A stretch of DNA of 64,000 nucleotides from Apostichopus japonicus (Eukaryota > Echinodermata > Holothuroidea > Aspidochirotida > Stichopodidae). Position 1 is the first letter of the stretch. Every line of letters starts with the position of its first letter. Where the stretch lies: the NCBI RefSeq assembly GCF_037975245.1, contig NC_092567.1:14400876-14464875 (forward strand), written 5' to 3'. The notes below the pieces were generated by a model, which was not told where the DNA came from, ran no database searches, and saw nothing but the letters and a program-made list of their open reading frames with translations. The position numbers and the translations under genes were made by a program. Positions 1-11,400 of the stretch are shown here, piece after piece.

Positions 1-96
1 GGGGCACCCCTCCCCTTAGACCCCTTCCCCATTTCACTCTTATGCCACTTTGGCCCCTCCTAAACAAAGGCCATGGATCCGCCAGTGGCCTCATCG
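1..96. mobile_element. Possible right end of a TIR element cut by the window start
   Basis: C-rich sequence ending in GGATCCGCCAGTG. Its reverse complement, CACTGGCGGATCC, resembles the CAGTGGCGGA ends of hAT-type MITEs seen elsewhere in the window. The left end lies outside the window. Confidence 0.35.
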
Positions 97-397
97 AATA
101 TAAGTGCTTTAAATAAGAGGGTAATAAGCTAAACGCTACATCAACATTTGCGTTTACACTACGAGTACACGCAAGGCGTGGAACATGGCTTTATGTTTAA
201 ACGCAATCAATTATTTAACGAACAAAAACACAATATTAGCATTTCACCTGGACTGTGTAGGGTACATGCATTCATGACATGATGACAGTGCTAGGTCATA
301 GAAATTTGTTGGCAACTGCACATGGTTTTGGAATTACCCATTTGTTGACATTAAGAAATGCTTTCTGTTTTTTTTTTTATGACATTTATTTAATTCA

Positions 398-640
398 GGG
401 GCGTCGGAGCCGGTACGGGCAGGTCCGGCGAACGCCGGACCAATATTCCCGACGCAAAAAAAGAAAGAAAAAAAAGTAGGACTAAAAAATGGAAAAAACA
501 ATCTCTGAGGTATATGTTTCAATAATTTTCAATAATGATCAGGGACGTAGCCAGGGGGGAGCAGGGGGAGCGACCGCTCCCCCCTTTCAGTGTCGATTTT
601 TTTTTTTTTTTTAAGCTGTCGTTTTTTTAGCATGGTATTT
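398..640. repeat. Fragments of G-rich TIR elements
   Basis: CAGGGGCGTCGGAGCCGG near 398 and CAGGGACGTAGCCAGGGG near 540 look like element starts of the CAG...CTG type. The second is followed by runs of G, C and T. I could not find matching right ends or target duplications. Confidence 0.45.
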
Positions 641-773
641 TGTCAGTGCTCTTTTGATCTTGAATACTCGCAAGCTCCGTTAAGTCGATTATAATCGTAG
701 TAACATTCACGCCTACTGATTCAGCACTTACTTAGTTTGGCAGATGCAATTAGCTAAATTTAGCCTATAGCCT

Positions 774-1453
774 CAGTGGCGGCGGAACCGGGGGGGCTTG
801 GGGGGGGCTCAGCCCCCCCCCAATGAAAAAGTTGAGGGGGCAAATGCATGATTAGCCCCCCCAATATTTACCAAGGCTCCGAAACGTGCATCTGCCCATT
901 TTCAATGCATACTTGTCGATCTGTCCGATGCACACGTATACTATATGGTGTAATAATTTTAGTTAATGCTGGGGGGACCCTCGGCTCGTCCCCTGGCTAT
1001 AGACCACATTGTCACCCCAACCGCGCCTTCACGCCCCGTGAAAAGTGGAAGCAGTGAGTGTGAGTACCGGTAAGCGCAACACAACTTTGTCTTAGGCCAA
1101 TGACTTGCTTCATTTCAGCCAGTTCTCCAGCATCCCATTACTATACACTCAAAAACGTCTTTGCGAGTACACTACGAGTAATAGCTACTCTCTTAAAACA
1201 CCATCGAATATACAAATTACAATGTTTTTACAGACTTTTACGTGCAATCTGAGAAATTGCAGGCTTGAGACCCATATTTTAGGGCTAGGTATTCGCAGCA
1301 TAAAACACTCGGGAAGTGCCGTTTCCGGCCATCTGGGGGGTTTGAAAAACCCAAAATTTTCTTGTACGCTCCGCGCCAACCGATGGTGGCGCTCCGCTTA
1401 GATAGTCTCCACACATTAGCCCCCCCAATAAATTTTCCGTTCCGCCGCGCCTG
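774..1453. mobile_element. 680-bp hAT-type MITE with perfect 8-bp TSD
   Basis: Starts CAGTGGCGGCGGAACCGG; the reverse complement of its right end is CAGGCGCGGCGGAACGG. It is flanked by an exact 8-bp duplication, TATAGCCT (766-773 and 1454-1461). An 8-bp TSD and CAG...CTG termini are typical of hAT transposons. There is no transposase. It carries a copy of the shared core at 1307-1407. Confidence 0.88.
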
Positions 1454-1938
1454 TATAGCCTATTACAAGTATACAGTTGGCCACTGCGTAATAAAATACA
1501 TATTGCCTACCTAACCGCACTCGAGCTCTATGGAATGTCACGAACCGTATGCACAACAACGTCGACAACGTTCGTTCTCATCCTTTCTATGATTCGTCCT
1601 AAGTTGTTGCACGAACAGCATATTATGAAGCTAGCTAGCAATCGTACGTGATACGCACTTCCTATAATAATTATTACACTGCTAATACACTGCGATAACG
1701 ATATTTGTTGTTAGGCCACTGCATATCTGGCTATATTACAAAATATGAAAGTTTATATTGTCCATCAGTTAAGTTCGTCAAATGTATTAAAGTCCAGACA
1801 TTGGACAATAAACAAGAATCATCCTACTGGAAAAATTGTAAAAGAGCGCTATGTTTGTCTTTCTGATATATTATGCAAAAGAACATGTAAAAGAATTCAA
1901 ACAGGATACAAAATCTGCTGATAATGATATCATATGAT

Positions 1939-2742
1939 CAGGGGCGTAGCCAGTATGTAGCACTGTAGGCCCGGGCCTACATTTGTTTTGGCCAAGTTAT
2001 CTTTTTTTTTTAAAACACCCATAATTCAAATCCATAAGCTTGCTGCAGACGAGTTTAAGAGTCTATAGACAGGAAAAACTATTGAAATGAACGTAGCAAG
2101 AACATGGCTAAATTAGGTGACCTATTCTTCTGTCATCTAGGCTGTCATTTCTATCGCGTGCTGTTTCATTCAACACTCTAACCGCCGAAAAAGACTAGGA
2201 TCCGATCTTGTCAGTTTTTTAACATGTAGTTAAGAACCCGTTTACGCAGATAATACGTCAGTTGAGAAAACAGTTGAGAAATTTGCATCAGATGGCAATC
2301 GTCGGATAGCTCTCGCCTTCTCTTATTAGGCTAACTTAAACATTTACTAGCTACAGTTGTATCAAAGACATTTCTGGCCTATCTTTGTATCTACAAGTAT
2401 CAGAAGTTGAAAAGTAAGACATACTCTGTACATGTACCTTGCTAATTTTAATACATTATGTAGTATTGAATTACGTACTATTTTCAATGGTTTGTTTTTT
2501 TGGTTTACAAGTGATATTGAATGAGGTGTCTCAAGTTAGCAAGAGGCCAGGGAACCAGAATGAACACTCGGGAAGGGCTGTTTCCGGCCATCTGGGGGGT
2601 TTGTAAAACCAAAAATTTTCTTGTACGCTCCGCGCCAACCGATGGTGGCGCTCCGCTCAGATAGTCTTGCATGCAACTTTGTAAATCCATATCAATCGCA
2701 AAAAGTGCTCCCCCCCCTTTCAAATTCCTGGCTACGTCGCTG
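1939..2742. mobile_element. Probable CAG...CTG TIR element with shared core
   Basis: Starts CAGGGGCGTAGCCAG and ends CTGGCTACGTCGCTG, so the ends are inverted copies of each other (CAGnGACGTAGCCAG type). The core lies at 2565-2665. ATAATGAT follows the right end and occurs 10 bp before the left end, so no exact TSD can be claimed. Confidence 0.6.
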
Positions 2743-2803
2743 ATAATGATGACGGCAAGTAGGCTAAATGTGACTTCTCTGGCATGGCAGGGGTCTTGTT
2801 TTC

Positions 2804-2902
2804 AAGCTCGGGAAGTGCCATTTCCTGCAATCTGGAAGAAATATTTTCAAAATTTTCTCCATTACGCTACGTGCCAACCATGGTGGCGCGTAGCGTAGTT
2901 TG
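2804..2902 (+). repeat. Diverged copy of the shared ~100-bp core
   Basis: Follows the pattern CTCGGGAAGTGCCATTTCC ... GCCAACCATGGTGGCGC, like the cores in neighbouring TIR elements, but the middle is diverged. It lies in sequence with no clear element borders. Confidence 0.65.
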
Positions 2903-3057
2903 ACCTACCAAACGTCCCCCCGATAATTATGATAGTTGACCACACTCTGAACCGCCGTACCAATCAAAAATAGCTTCCGACGACCTTGTAATTATTGCAT
3001 TTAATTGCAAGTAGTAATTTACTACACTCAAAAACGTCTTTGCGAGGACACGTCGAG

Positions 3058-3150
3058 CAGTGGCGGAGAAACAGGGGGGGTTGGGGGGGTTTTAACCCCC
3101 CACTTTTTGAAGAGGGGGGGTTGGCCCACACAATCAACCCCCCCTAGTTT
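3058..3150. repeat. G-run/C-run inverted repeat at a TIR-element end
   Basis: CAGTGGCGGAGAAACAGG starts here and is followed by alternating runs of G and C that can fold on each other. It looks like the left end of a CAGTGGC-type element; I found no right end. Confidence 0.5.
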
Positions 3151-3630
3151 TTGCCAGTAATGTTCTGTTATAGCCTATGTTATATGCTCCAAATGGCATA
3201 ATAAATCAAATTATTAAATTTGAAATCGTTAAAGTCATTTCAACCTTTTACCTGGTAGGCTACATCAACAATTAACAACCGAAAACCGAGTTAGAATTGA
3301 CCCACACATTATTTCTAGCCCCTTTCCCCCACCTTGCGCATTGGAACTTGTAGCTCATAGCGCTAACTTCACCCCACAACAAAACACAAAATAACGTTTT
3401 GTTGCCGTTGAATAGCTTTGGAACTGTATACACTTGCCAACTTCAACGAGGTGAAGGAAGGAAAAGAAAAAGAAGAAAGAGAGAAAAGGATGGAGTAGAA
3501 AATATGGCAAGAAAACGGGAAGAGAAAGAGGAACAGTGACAAAATTATTCGAATTTGTAAAGCAAACAGCAGATATCACATCATATCAGTGAGCATGAAA
3601 ATGGCGTTCCACGATAAACAGCCTCCAAAC

Positions 3631-4181
3631 CATGGGCGCAGATCATGGTGAGGACAGCGGGACGCGTCCCCACCAACTTTTTCAGTAGTGGGGACATGAT
3701 ATACCGTGTCCCCATCAATTTGTCTTGACCAATAGCTGCATTTCAAGTTCCCCTGTATTGAACTTTGGCGCAGTTTGATCCAGCATTGTGCAAATGACAT
3801 GCAGCAGTTCTCATTTTATTGTATTTTATCCACAGTTGTTAAATATAGGACGGAAATCGCATTTGCGGCAGCCTATATTTGTTTTCTGGGAGAGGACCCC
3901 AGACCCATGCAAAAGTCTACTTGGATTATTTGTCCCCTGATTTTCTTTCTGCAGACGCCCATGTATTTCTCCAAACTAAATTTCTAAGCCATGAGATCTA
4001 AAACTTAAGGAGGTTTAGGAGCATCATTAGGTCTGGGAAGTGTTATTTCCGGCGATCTGGGAGGTATATTTGCCCAAAAAAATCATACGCTACGCGTGAA
4101 CCCATGGTCGCGCTCCGCTTAGATAGTGTCATAGAACAGACACGCGTCCCCACCATTATCCAAGAATGATCTGCGCCCATG
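3631..4181. mobile_element. 551-bp TIR element with near-perfect 8-bp TSD
   Basis: Perfect 16-bp terminal inverted repeat CATGGGCGCAGATCAT. Flanked by CTCCAAAC (3623-3630) and CTCAAAAC (4182-4189), an 8-bp duplication with one mismatch. Non-coding. It holds the shared core at 4032-4128 although its ends differ from the CAGTGGC elements. Confidence 0.8.
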
Positions 4182-4650
4182 CTCAAAACTGTCGATGTGT
4201 GTAGTGTTCGGTTTCGGAAATATCTGGTATATTTTTATTTCCTTGAACAAAATTTTTTAGTAGCCGTCTGAATTTTCAAAAATTCCCTAACCAACATTCT
4301 TCATCATACTTCATCATACTCGTGCAATTTTGACCCGTCTGTTAGGGTTCGAAGAAGGTTTTTCTATATCAGTTGTCCATAGATGATATTTTGTGCAACA
4401 TTATGGGTATGTTTTGAAGTGAATTTATTCACGAGAATTATTAATTTTCAAATTCTGAACAGTGGGGCTGACGGATATTGTGGGCCGCGATGAAGAAACA
4501 CCTACAAAAGCAATGATCCACAGGATATGTGATGAAGTCGAACATGATGTGTGACTGGTGACAATCTTCAAAAAGGTTATAGATGAGAAAAAAAGTATTT
4601 GGAATAAACTTGGTTCTCAGGCAAAAGTGTACATATGGTTGGTCAGTTCA

Positions 4651-4908
4651 AGCCCGAGAAGTGCCATTTCCGGTGATCTGGGGGTACCAAAACCAGAAAT
4701 TTGCTTGCACGCTGCGCGCCAACCAATGGTGGCGCTCCGCTTAGATAGTAATACGCGCCCCCGCGTTAGAAAATCCTGCATACGCCCCTGGTTACATGCA
4801 GCTTTTCAAGGCCTGGGCAGTGCCATATACTGCAATCTGGGAGGCGATATTTGCCAAGAAATTCTTGTGCACTTTGCGCCAACTTATGGTGGCACTCCAC
4901 TTAGATAG
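4651..4908 (+). repeat. Two successive copies of the shared core
   Basis: Copies at 4651-4749 and 4808-4908, both ending in the CTTAGATAGT motif. Between them lies GCATACGCCCCTGG, whose reverse complement is a CAGGGGCGTATGC element start or end. They are probably two abutting or nested elements. Confidence 0.65.
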
Positions 4909-4968
4909 TGAGCCAGCAGTTATGACTTTTTATTTCATCAATGGCCTGCAACCCCCCCACTTCTGACA

Positions 4969-5249
4969 AGCTACTCTCTTAAAACACCATCGAATATACA
5001 AATTACAATGTTTTTACAGATTTTTACGTGCAATCTGAGAAATTGCAGGCTTGAGACCCATGTTTTAGGGCTAGGTATTCGAAGCATACAACACTCGGGA
5101 AGTGCCGTTTCCGGCCATCTGGGAGGTTTGAAAAACCCAAAATTTTCTTGTACGCTCCGCGCCAACCGATGGTGGCGCTCCGCTTAGATAGTCTCCACAT
5201 ATTAGCCCCTCCCCCCCCCCCCAATAATTTTCCCGTTCCGCCGCGCCTG
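4969..5249. mobile_element. Second copy of the right half of the 774-1453 element
   Basis: Nearly identical to 1183-1453, including the core and the terminal CCGTTCCGCCGCGCCTG, with a longer C run before the end. The left half is missing, so it is truncated or rearranged. Confidence 0.85.
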
Positions 5250-5252
5250 ATC

Positions 5253-6755
5253 TACTCTAACTACTATTTCATTCCAAACTAATGTTACATTCTTAAACTG
5301 TTCTCCAACTATTTAATGTCAAAATATCGCTCGATATTCGCTTGATATTTGGGGTACACGAGGAGAAATAATTAAAAACCAGTATGACTGAAAATGATCA
5401 TGAATTTGCTAGTGCAAAAGATCCAGCTGGGTGTTCTAAAGCTGCCTCTGGGTGCATCTCTATAGTTAAAAGAGTGGGGAGAGGGGAGGGGCACAAACAT
5501 ACATCTTCTTTATACCCAGCTGTCCGCTTCCCCCTTCTTCCCATTTTCCAACGCATGGGCCTATCTGTTGTATACTGGAAGTCAACATGAAAACAAGATG
5601 CACGAATTCCTGCGCGGTATTTTTTCTCATTTTTCGGTAAACGATTGATATAATCAGATATAGTCGTGTAAGGTAGTACGTGGAGGATTATACAACCAAA
5701 GCCACGGAATGTGATTGCCGAAAGGTAGAGAAGGTCGACTTTCAGTAGGTACTAATGGCGGAGGACTAATAAGGCTCTATGTAATTACTGATATCTTGAT
5801 TTGGAAATTGTACAGTTCTGGAGTACAACAAATCAGGTGCGAATAAATATAAATTACCGACGTAATTAATCATCGGAAGTACTCAGTCTACCTATAAGCA
5901 CTTTTTAGAAAAAAACGGGCTTGTCATCAAGATCACTTAAGCCTACTCTAACTTTTCACGGACTGTATGTAAGAGCCCTGGTTGTGGGTCCAGCTTCAAA
6001 GCCCCTGAATCTGCTAGGTTTATAGGTATTTCTTGTTCTCTCAGTAAAGGCGAAGCGCCCGGAAGCTGAAATATTTGGATAGCAATATCATCCTAAATAG
6101 GAAACATAGAATTAGGTGCACCTGCAAATTAGTTTTTCATGCATGGGAACTTTGTTTACTTGTTTTGTTAGGTCTACTGTTATTTTCATGGGCCCGGTGA
6201 CAAGCTCACGCTGAATTCAGCTCAAAATTTTGATGGCGACTTTTGAGGGCGACTTCATATTTCACTTTTTTTCGGAGGGTTTAATTGTAACACATGCACC
6301 TAGTTTTATATCCTGCCCATTCCCTACCATCCTAGCTCAGTAGTAAGGCAAAATGTGAATATAGAAAGCGTTTTAGTTATGTGATACTGACTTCAAGTTC
6401 TGCATTGGAAATTTTGAAAAGAGAAATAGAGGTGGGGGTCTGTGTAGACTCATCCGGCCCCCCGTCCAGTGGTGTAGGCCAATGTACGGGTATCGACATA
6501 CTTACAGTATATACTGTGCTACCCCACATATCCCCCTCGAGTCCCCTTCCACCAAAGAAAGATTGTTCCCCCACCCAAAAGCTGTCAGAAAAATCTTTTC
6601 TATTTTTAGAAAAGCATTGGTATATGAATTCTAGCTGTACCCCTTCCCCCGTCTATAAGCCCACTGCAGGCTGAAGTACAAATCCACGCAGTCACAAGTG
6701 TATGGTGCGATATCATTGGGGCATATTCGTAAAATCGTAGCCAGGTACAGTACTA
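5253..6755. other. Upstream flank of FLAD1, no gene recognised
   Basis: No coding exon, RNA gene or clear repeat seen. It must hold the FLAD1 promoter, unless further 5' exons lie upstream, but I see no TATA box placed to support a transcription start. Confidence 0.5.
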
Positions 6756-6779
6756 TAAATGCAAAATGTTACTACAAAC

Positions 6780-6900
6780 ATGCTTTCTCGTTCCGCAGCG
6801 AAGTTTATGGCTACTCGTCTAAGGGTGCTCGACGCACATTGCCATTTGCAACCAAAGCGGTGCAAAATGACAACAATGAAGCCAACAGCTGGAATTATCA
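6780..6900 (+). CDS. FLAD1: FLAD1 coding exon 1
   Basis: Codes for residues 1-40 plus one base and ends at the donor GTAAGT. It gives the presequence-like N-terminus and the first beta strand (TAGII) of the MoaB-like domain. The first in-frame stop upstream is TAA at 6756-6758. Possible ATGs in this frame lie at 6759 (T at -3, poor context), 6780 (A at -3) and 6807 (G at +4), with further internal Met codons. A cytosolic form could start at an internal Met just before TAGII. Confidence 0.85.
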
Positions 6901-8351
6901 GTAAGTTCCATTCAATGATTTAAAACATTTGTTGAATCCATCCTTTCTAACAGTTCGGCCTAGCCTAACGTAGGAGGTAACAGTATATGCCGCTTAGGCC
7001 TAGTGTAACGTTATGCCCAGGCCATTGGCTATAGTCTAGGTAGTGAGTGTTCTGGTGCAGCTTAGGCTGGGGTATAAGAGGAATATGCTCATGTTTTGAT
7101 AGAAAAGCTAATTTACATTCTGTGAATCAGGTGCATTACAATCCGGTTTAAATAATTTGGGAGTAGGCCCTATGCCGGAATCATTAGTTTGCGCATGTTA
7201 TTCCTGTTTCGCAGAACTAGCCCCGTATAGCTTTATAGTATACGATACTTTGAATTATTGTACAGTAATTAAATGGTGCGTTCAAATATAACGCACTATG
7301 GAATTTGAACTGGCAATTTTACTCATATATTAAGACGTTTCTGTTGTCTATATGTCAAGCTTTTCAATTTGTTAAAAGCTTTCATATCAAACTGTTTGGA
7401 GTTTAAAGAGAACCTAGAAGTTAACTTCAGATGAGCAACTTCCATAATATTAGTATTACTGAGCTGGCTTAATAATAACATTATCTACTGTAAGTTTTAA
7501 CTTATATACTGTACATAATGACACAGTCTACTTTTAAAGATGCAAATATACAAAGCACAATAAACTTTTAGATCCAGATTCTTCCAAGCACTGTGCAAAA
7601 TTTTATAATTTGCTACTGTGGTACAGCAGGTATTCAAGGTTGGGGAGGTGACATTTCTCATACCAGTTGCCTGCATCCTGCTGAGGGACCGCCATTACAA
7701 TGGCATACTATATACTAGTAAGTAGCATTGTGGGTTCATAATTGACGCACTTAAGGATTTGATCAACTTCAACTATGTCTATCAAGGAAAAATCCAAATC
7801 ACTCAATTGTATGTGTTTTTCATATGTGTAGTTCCTCAGAATTGTAATGATCTCAAAATATTTAAGGTTCTGTGCTTATATGCACCGTTCAATTGAGCAG
7901 AATTTGACCACAAAATGTCTGCCGTGACAAGTTCTTTCATACCCCTAAATTGACACATTCGTCAATAAGCTAACTGTAGTATAGGCGTTAGTTTACATCC
8001 ATTGATTTTAGATGCTGTTTGCTATGCTCTGAGCCTCTAAGCTCAGACAGGTCAGGTCTCAGAGAGTATAGTAGTGTTATCATATTGAGGTAATGTTGGT
8101 TATTTTTAGGGTGTAAGATTTCCATATGCCCAAAAAGCGTGCAAAACTGGGGGGAGGGTGTTAAAAGCTTAAAAAATACCACAGTTTGGTCAGCAAAAAG
8201 CTGAAATGGATTCAAACTTGTGAAACATGTAATTCTGCTGGACTGCAAAAAGTTTAGGTGGCCTGCTGTATCGTTGCTAGTAATAATTGAAGTCAATTAC
8301 GGGGGTGCATTTATTATGAAGCCTTTACTATACTACAGTGTCTATCAGTGC

Positions 8352-8419
<68 letters not shown>

Positions 8420-11400
8420 ACAATGATAATAACCAGCAGTTACTTTTACAACGCGTCAGCAGCCACATATGTGGGAGAAACCCGGAAGGGCTTATGGATT
8501 ACAACTTACTGTAACGTCAGGTGGCTTCCTATTCAACATTTTAACTCAAATTTGGAATCTTTTTATCCACTCAGGCACAGCACCGGTTTCAAAATATATC
8601 ACAATAGACAAGTTTAACGGACACATGAAGTTACGATACATCTTTCTTCGGGGGGGGGGGGGGTGGGGGACAAACTGATACTAGGATCTAGATTTTGCTT
8701 TCTTCCTAAAACCTTTTTTTTTTTGGAGGGGGGGGGAAGAGATAGGGCGGGAGGGAGGGGAAAGTCATAAATTTAATTGTCTTTCTGTAATACAGTAGTT
8801 GGGCAAATGAGTACATAACTGACAGGTGAAGTATATATGTGTGTGGGGCTCAAACAGGGCTATTAATAGGGAAAGTTTTTTTTTGTATACAGTTAGTGCA
8901 TTGCACATACATTTGTCCAATATCAAACAGAAAGTTGACTCTTAAGAAACTTCCTTACAAAATAAACAGTTGTAGTATTTGCATAATTATGTGTACTCTA
9001 CTTGTACCTCCGTCATGTTGTTATTACCCAGCCCCAAACTCTTTACCCAGTTCTGACATTTTTTTTGGCAGAACTTTTCAAATTACAGTGAAAGTGACAT
9101 TCCCTTTAAATGGAATGTTACTCAAGCTGCACTTACTGCATTATCGAGTGGCTACAGCAGGCTTGATTCCACAAAAATCATTTTCACTGTACTGTTCCAG
9201 AAGAATATATCAGTCTGTGCACATTAGAAAGCACAAGCTATATTATCATCCTTCTGATAATTTAGTTATCAAATTGTGCAGATTTATCTACTGTATATTA
9301 ATGATTGATATTATGGATCAGCTTACATTATATTTAAAAGGTTTATTCAGTGTTATGTTCTTTGCTTACTTTAGCAGCTCTTACTGTATAATATTAATCA
9401 TGTACTCATCTGAGATATGTTGGCTAAGAGACAAATTACTTTTTAATTATGATTGCCTTTTGGGTCTGTCGTGAATAAGATACAGTACAGTATCATATCA
9501 TATATCTAATAATTCATTGTAAAGACTTTCATGATATATTGATGTTTGGTTTAACTTCTTAAAAAGTGTTAAATTGGCCAATGTATGTTGTATCTTGTAT
9601 TTTTATACTTTTCCTGAATCAGTTTTCATGTTGAGTGTCTAGCTGCTAATTCATGGTACTAGGTTTATTTTTCTCACACAGTCATTGGAGATGAAATCCT
9701 GAAGGGTCAAACATTGGACACAAATTCTCATTTCATTTCCAAAGAATTGTACTCACTGGGTGTGAAAGTGGAGAGGGTACGTTCACTTTACTTGATTACT
9801 TACTTCTACTGCTTACTGTCCCGATTGATTACTTTAAAGGTTTCCACATTTTAATTTGAAAGTTAGATATCTAATAAAGATTGAAAGATTATTGTGATTG
9901 AATTTCTTCAGAATGAATGTTCAAATAATGTGGGAAATCTAAGAGTGTACAGTATATGGAGGGGAAAACATTCATTCTGTATTTTAAAATCATTTTAGCA
10001 TACTGTAGTTGATTGACAAGATTATGTTGTACAATTGGTTCCCCATTGGAAAGCAAATACAGGAAGCTAGTTTTCTCTGTAAAGAGTAAAACAAACATTT
10101 AATTTTAAATTGCACCTAGTCAAATTTTGTTTACTATTTGAGTTTTTTTCACATTTTGTTACACATTTTACACACAGAAAATACTGTTGTTCAATGTGTA
10201 TACCCTTAAACATATTTCCATTTGTGAAGTATTTTGACCATTGTGCATAGCACACTATCATGCCATACCAGGTAAATTCCTGATGATTTAGTGTCATCAA
10301 TTACAAGACAATGAGCACATTCATGTTCTGGTACATTAGGTTCCTGACTCAACTTTGAACCCTGAGTCTGTGTTGGTCATTCTTGTATTAACAGAGGTTT
10401 TTTAATCTAGTCGTGATGGGTTAGTCTGAGAAGTCAACAGCTTTCTTTACAGCAGTTGGACCAGGAGTGGCACAAATGTTTTCACATTTCAATTTATTTT
10501 GGTTGATTTATTAAAATGATTTTTTTGGTTTTCATAGATTTCATTAACATTTTTTATTTAAGAAAAAAAAAGTTGAAAATCAAAAGCGTGTTTGCACTTT
10601 TTTCTTCGTCTTCTAGATTTCAGTAATCAGTGATGATCTTCAAAATATTGCGGATGAAATATCCAAGTTCTCTAAAGAATTTACTCATGTTATCACGTCC
10701 GGGGGTATAGGCCCAACTCACGATGACATTACATTTGAAGGTATATTTATGATTCATCAGCCATGTATAGTTAAAATATTTCATGAATATTCAGATATTA
10801 AGAGAATTGCTTCCCATATGGACATCTTCCAGCTGAGGAATTTCTTATGTAAACTGACTGACTGTGTACGTTGTGTGTACTTTATACTTTATACTCAGAG
10901 AACTTTTTCACATACTGTATGGCATTTAAACTTTTATCAGTTTCCATAAAATTATGAGGTTTTGAAAAGACCTCATTGCAAATGCTGGTAGAAGTTTCTA
11001 TATTGAGTATTAACTATTGCGTTTAGTTATTCTAGCTATTTATATGCATAGCATCTTATAGAAACCTACATCTTGAAATCAACTGAAAGGTATTAGAGGA
11101 CTTACTTGAGTGGAATGAGGAGGGTGGTCATTGTCACATTTTTAAAACTTCAACATTTGGAAAACTTAGGGTGTACATAGGAAGTACTGTAGCAACAGTA
11201 AAAGTAAGTATTAATTGATATATCGAGTATTACAGACTACAGTGCTTAAACCAGTATTTCTCGGTTGTAACTGTGTGTGGTGAGGATTATAAATTATATT
11301 GTGGACGCTATGACATTGTTGTTCACATTGTTGGACATGTTTGCCGACTGGCGAGACTGATGTTACGTGATTCACTATAAAAGTGAAGCTGATCCACGCA

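Noticed and set aside
8460-8500. [10 protein letters not shown], similar to the GIY-YIG block of Penelope-like elements
   Set aside because: Only about ten residues match, and the flanks read as microsatellite and unrelated sequence. It may be a tiny relic but cannot be supported.
8839-9474. 211-codon open frame in FLAD1 intron 1
   Set aside because: No recognisable domain, composition like the surrounding AT-rich intron, and rich in Cys/Tyr/Ile as expected from random AT-rich DNA.
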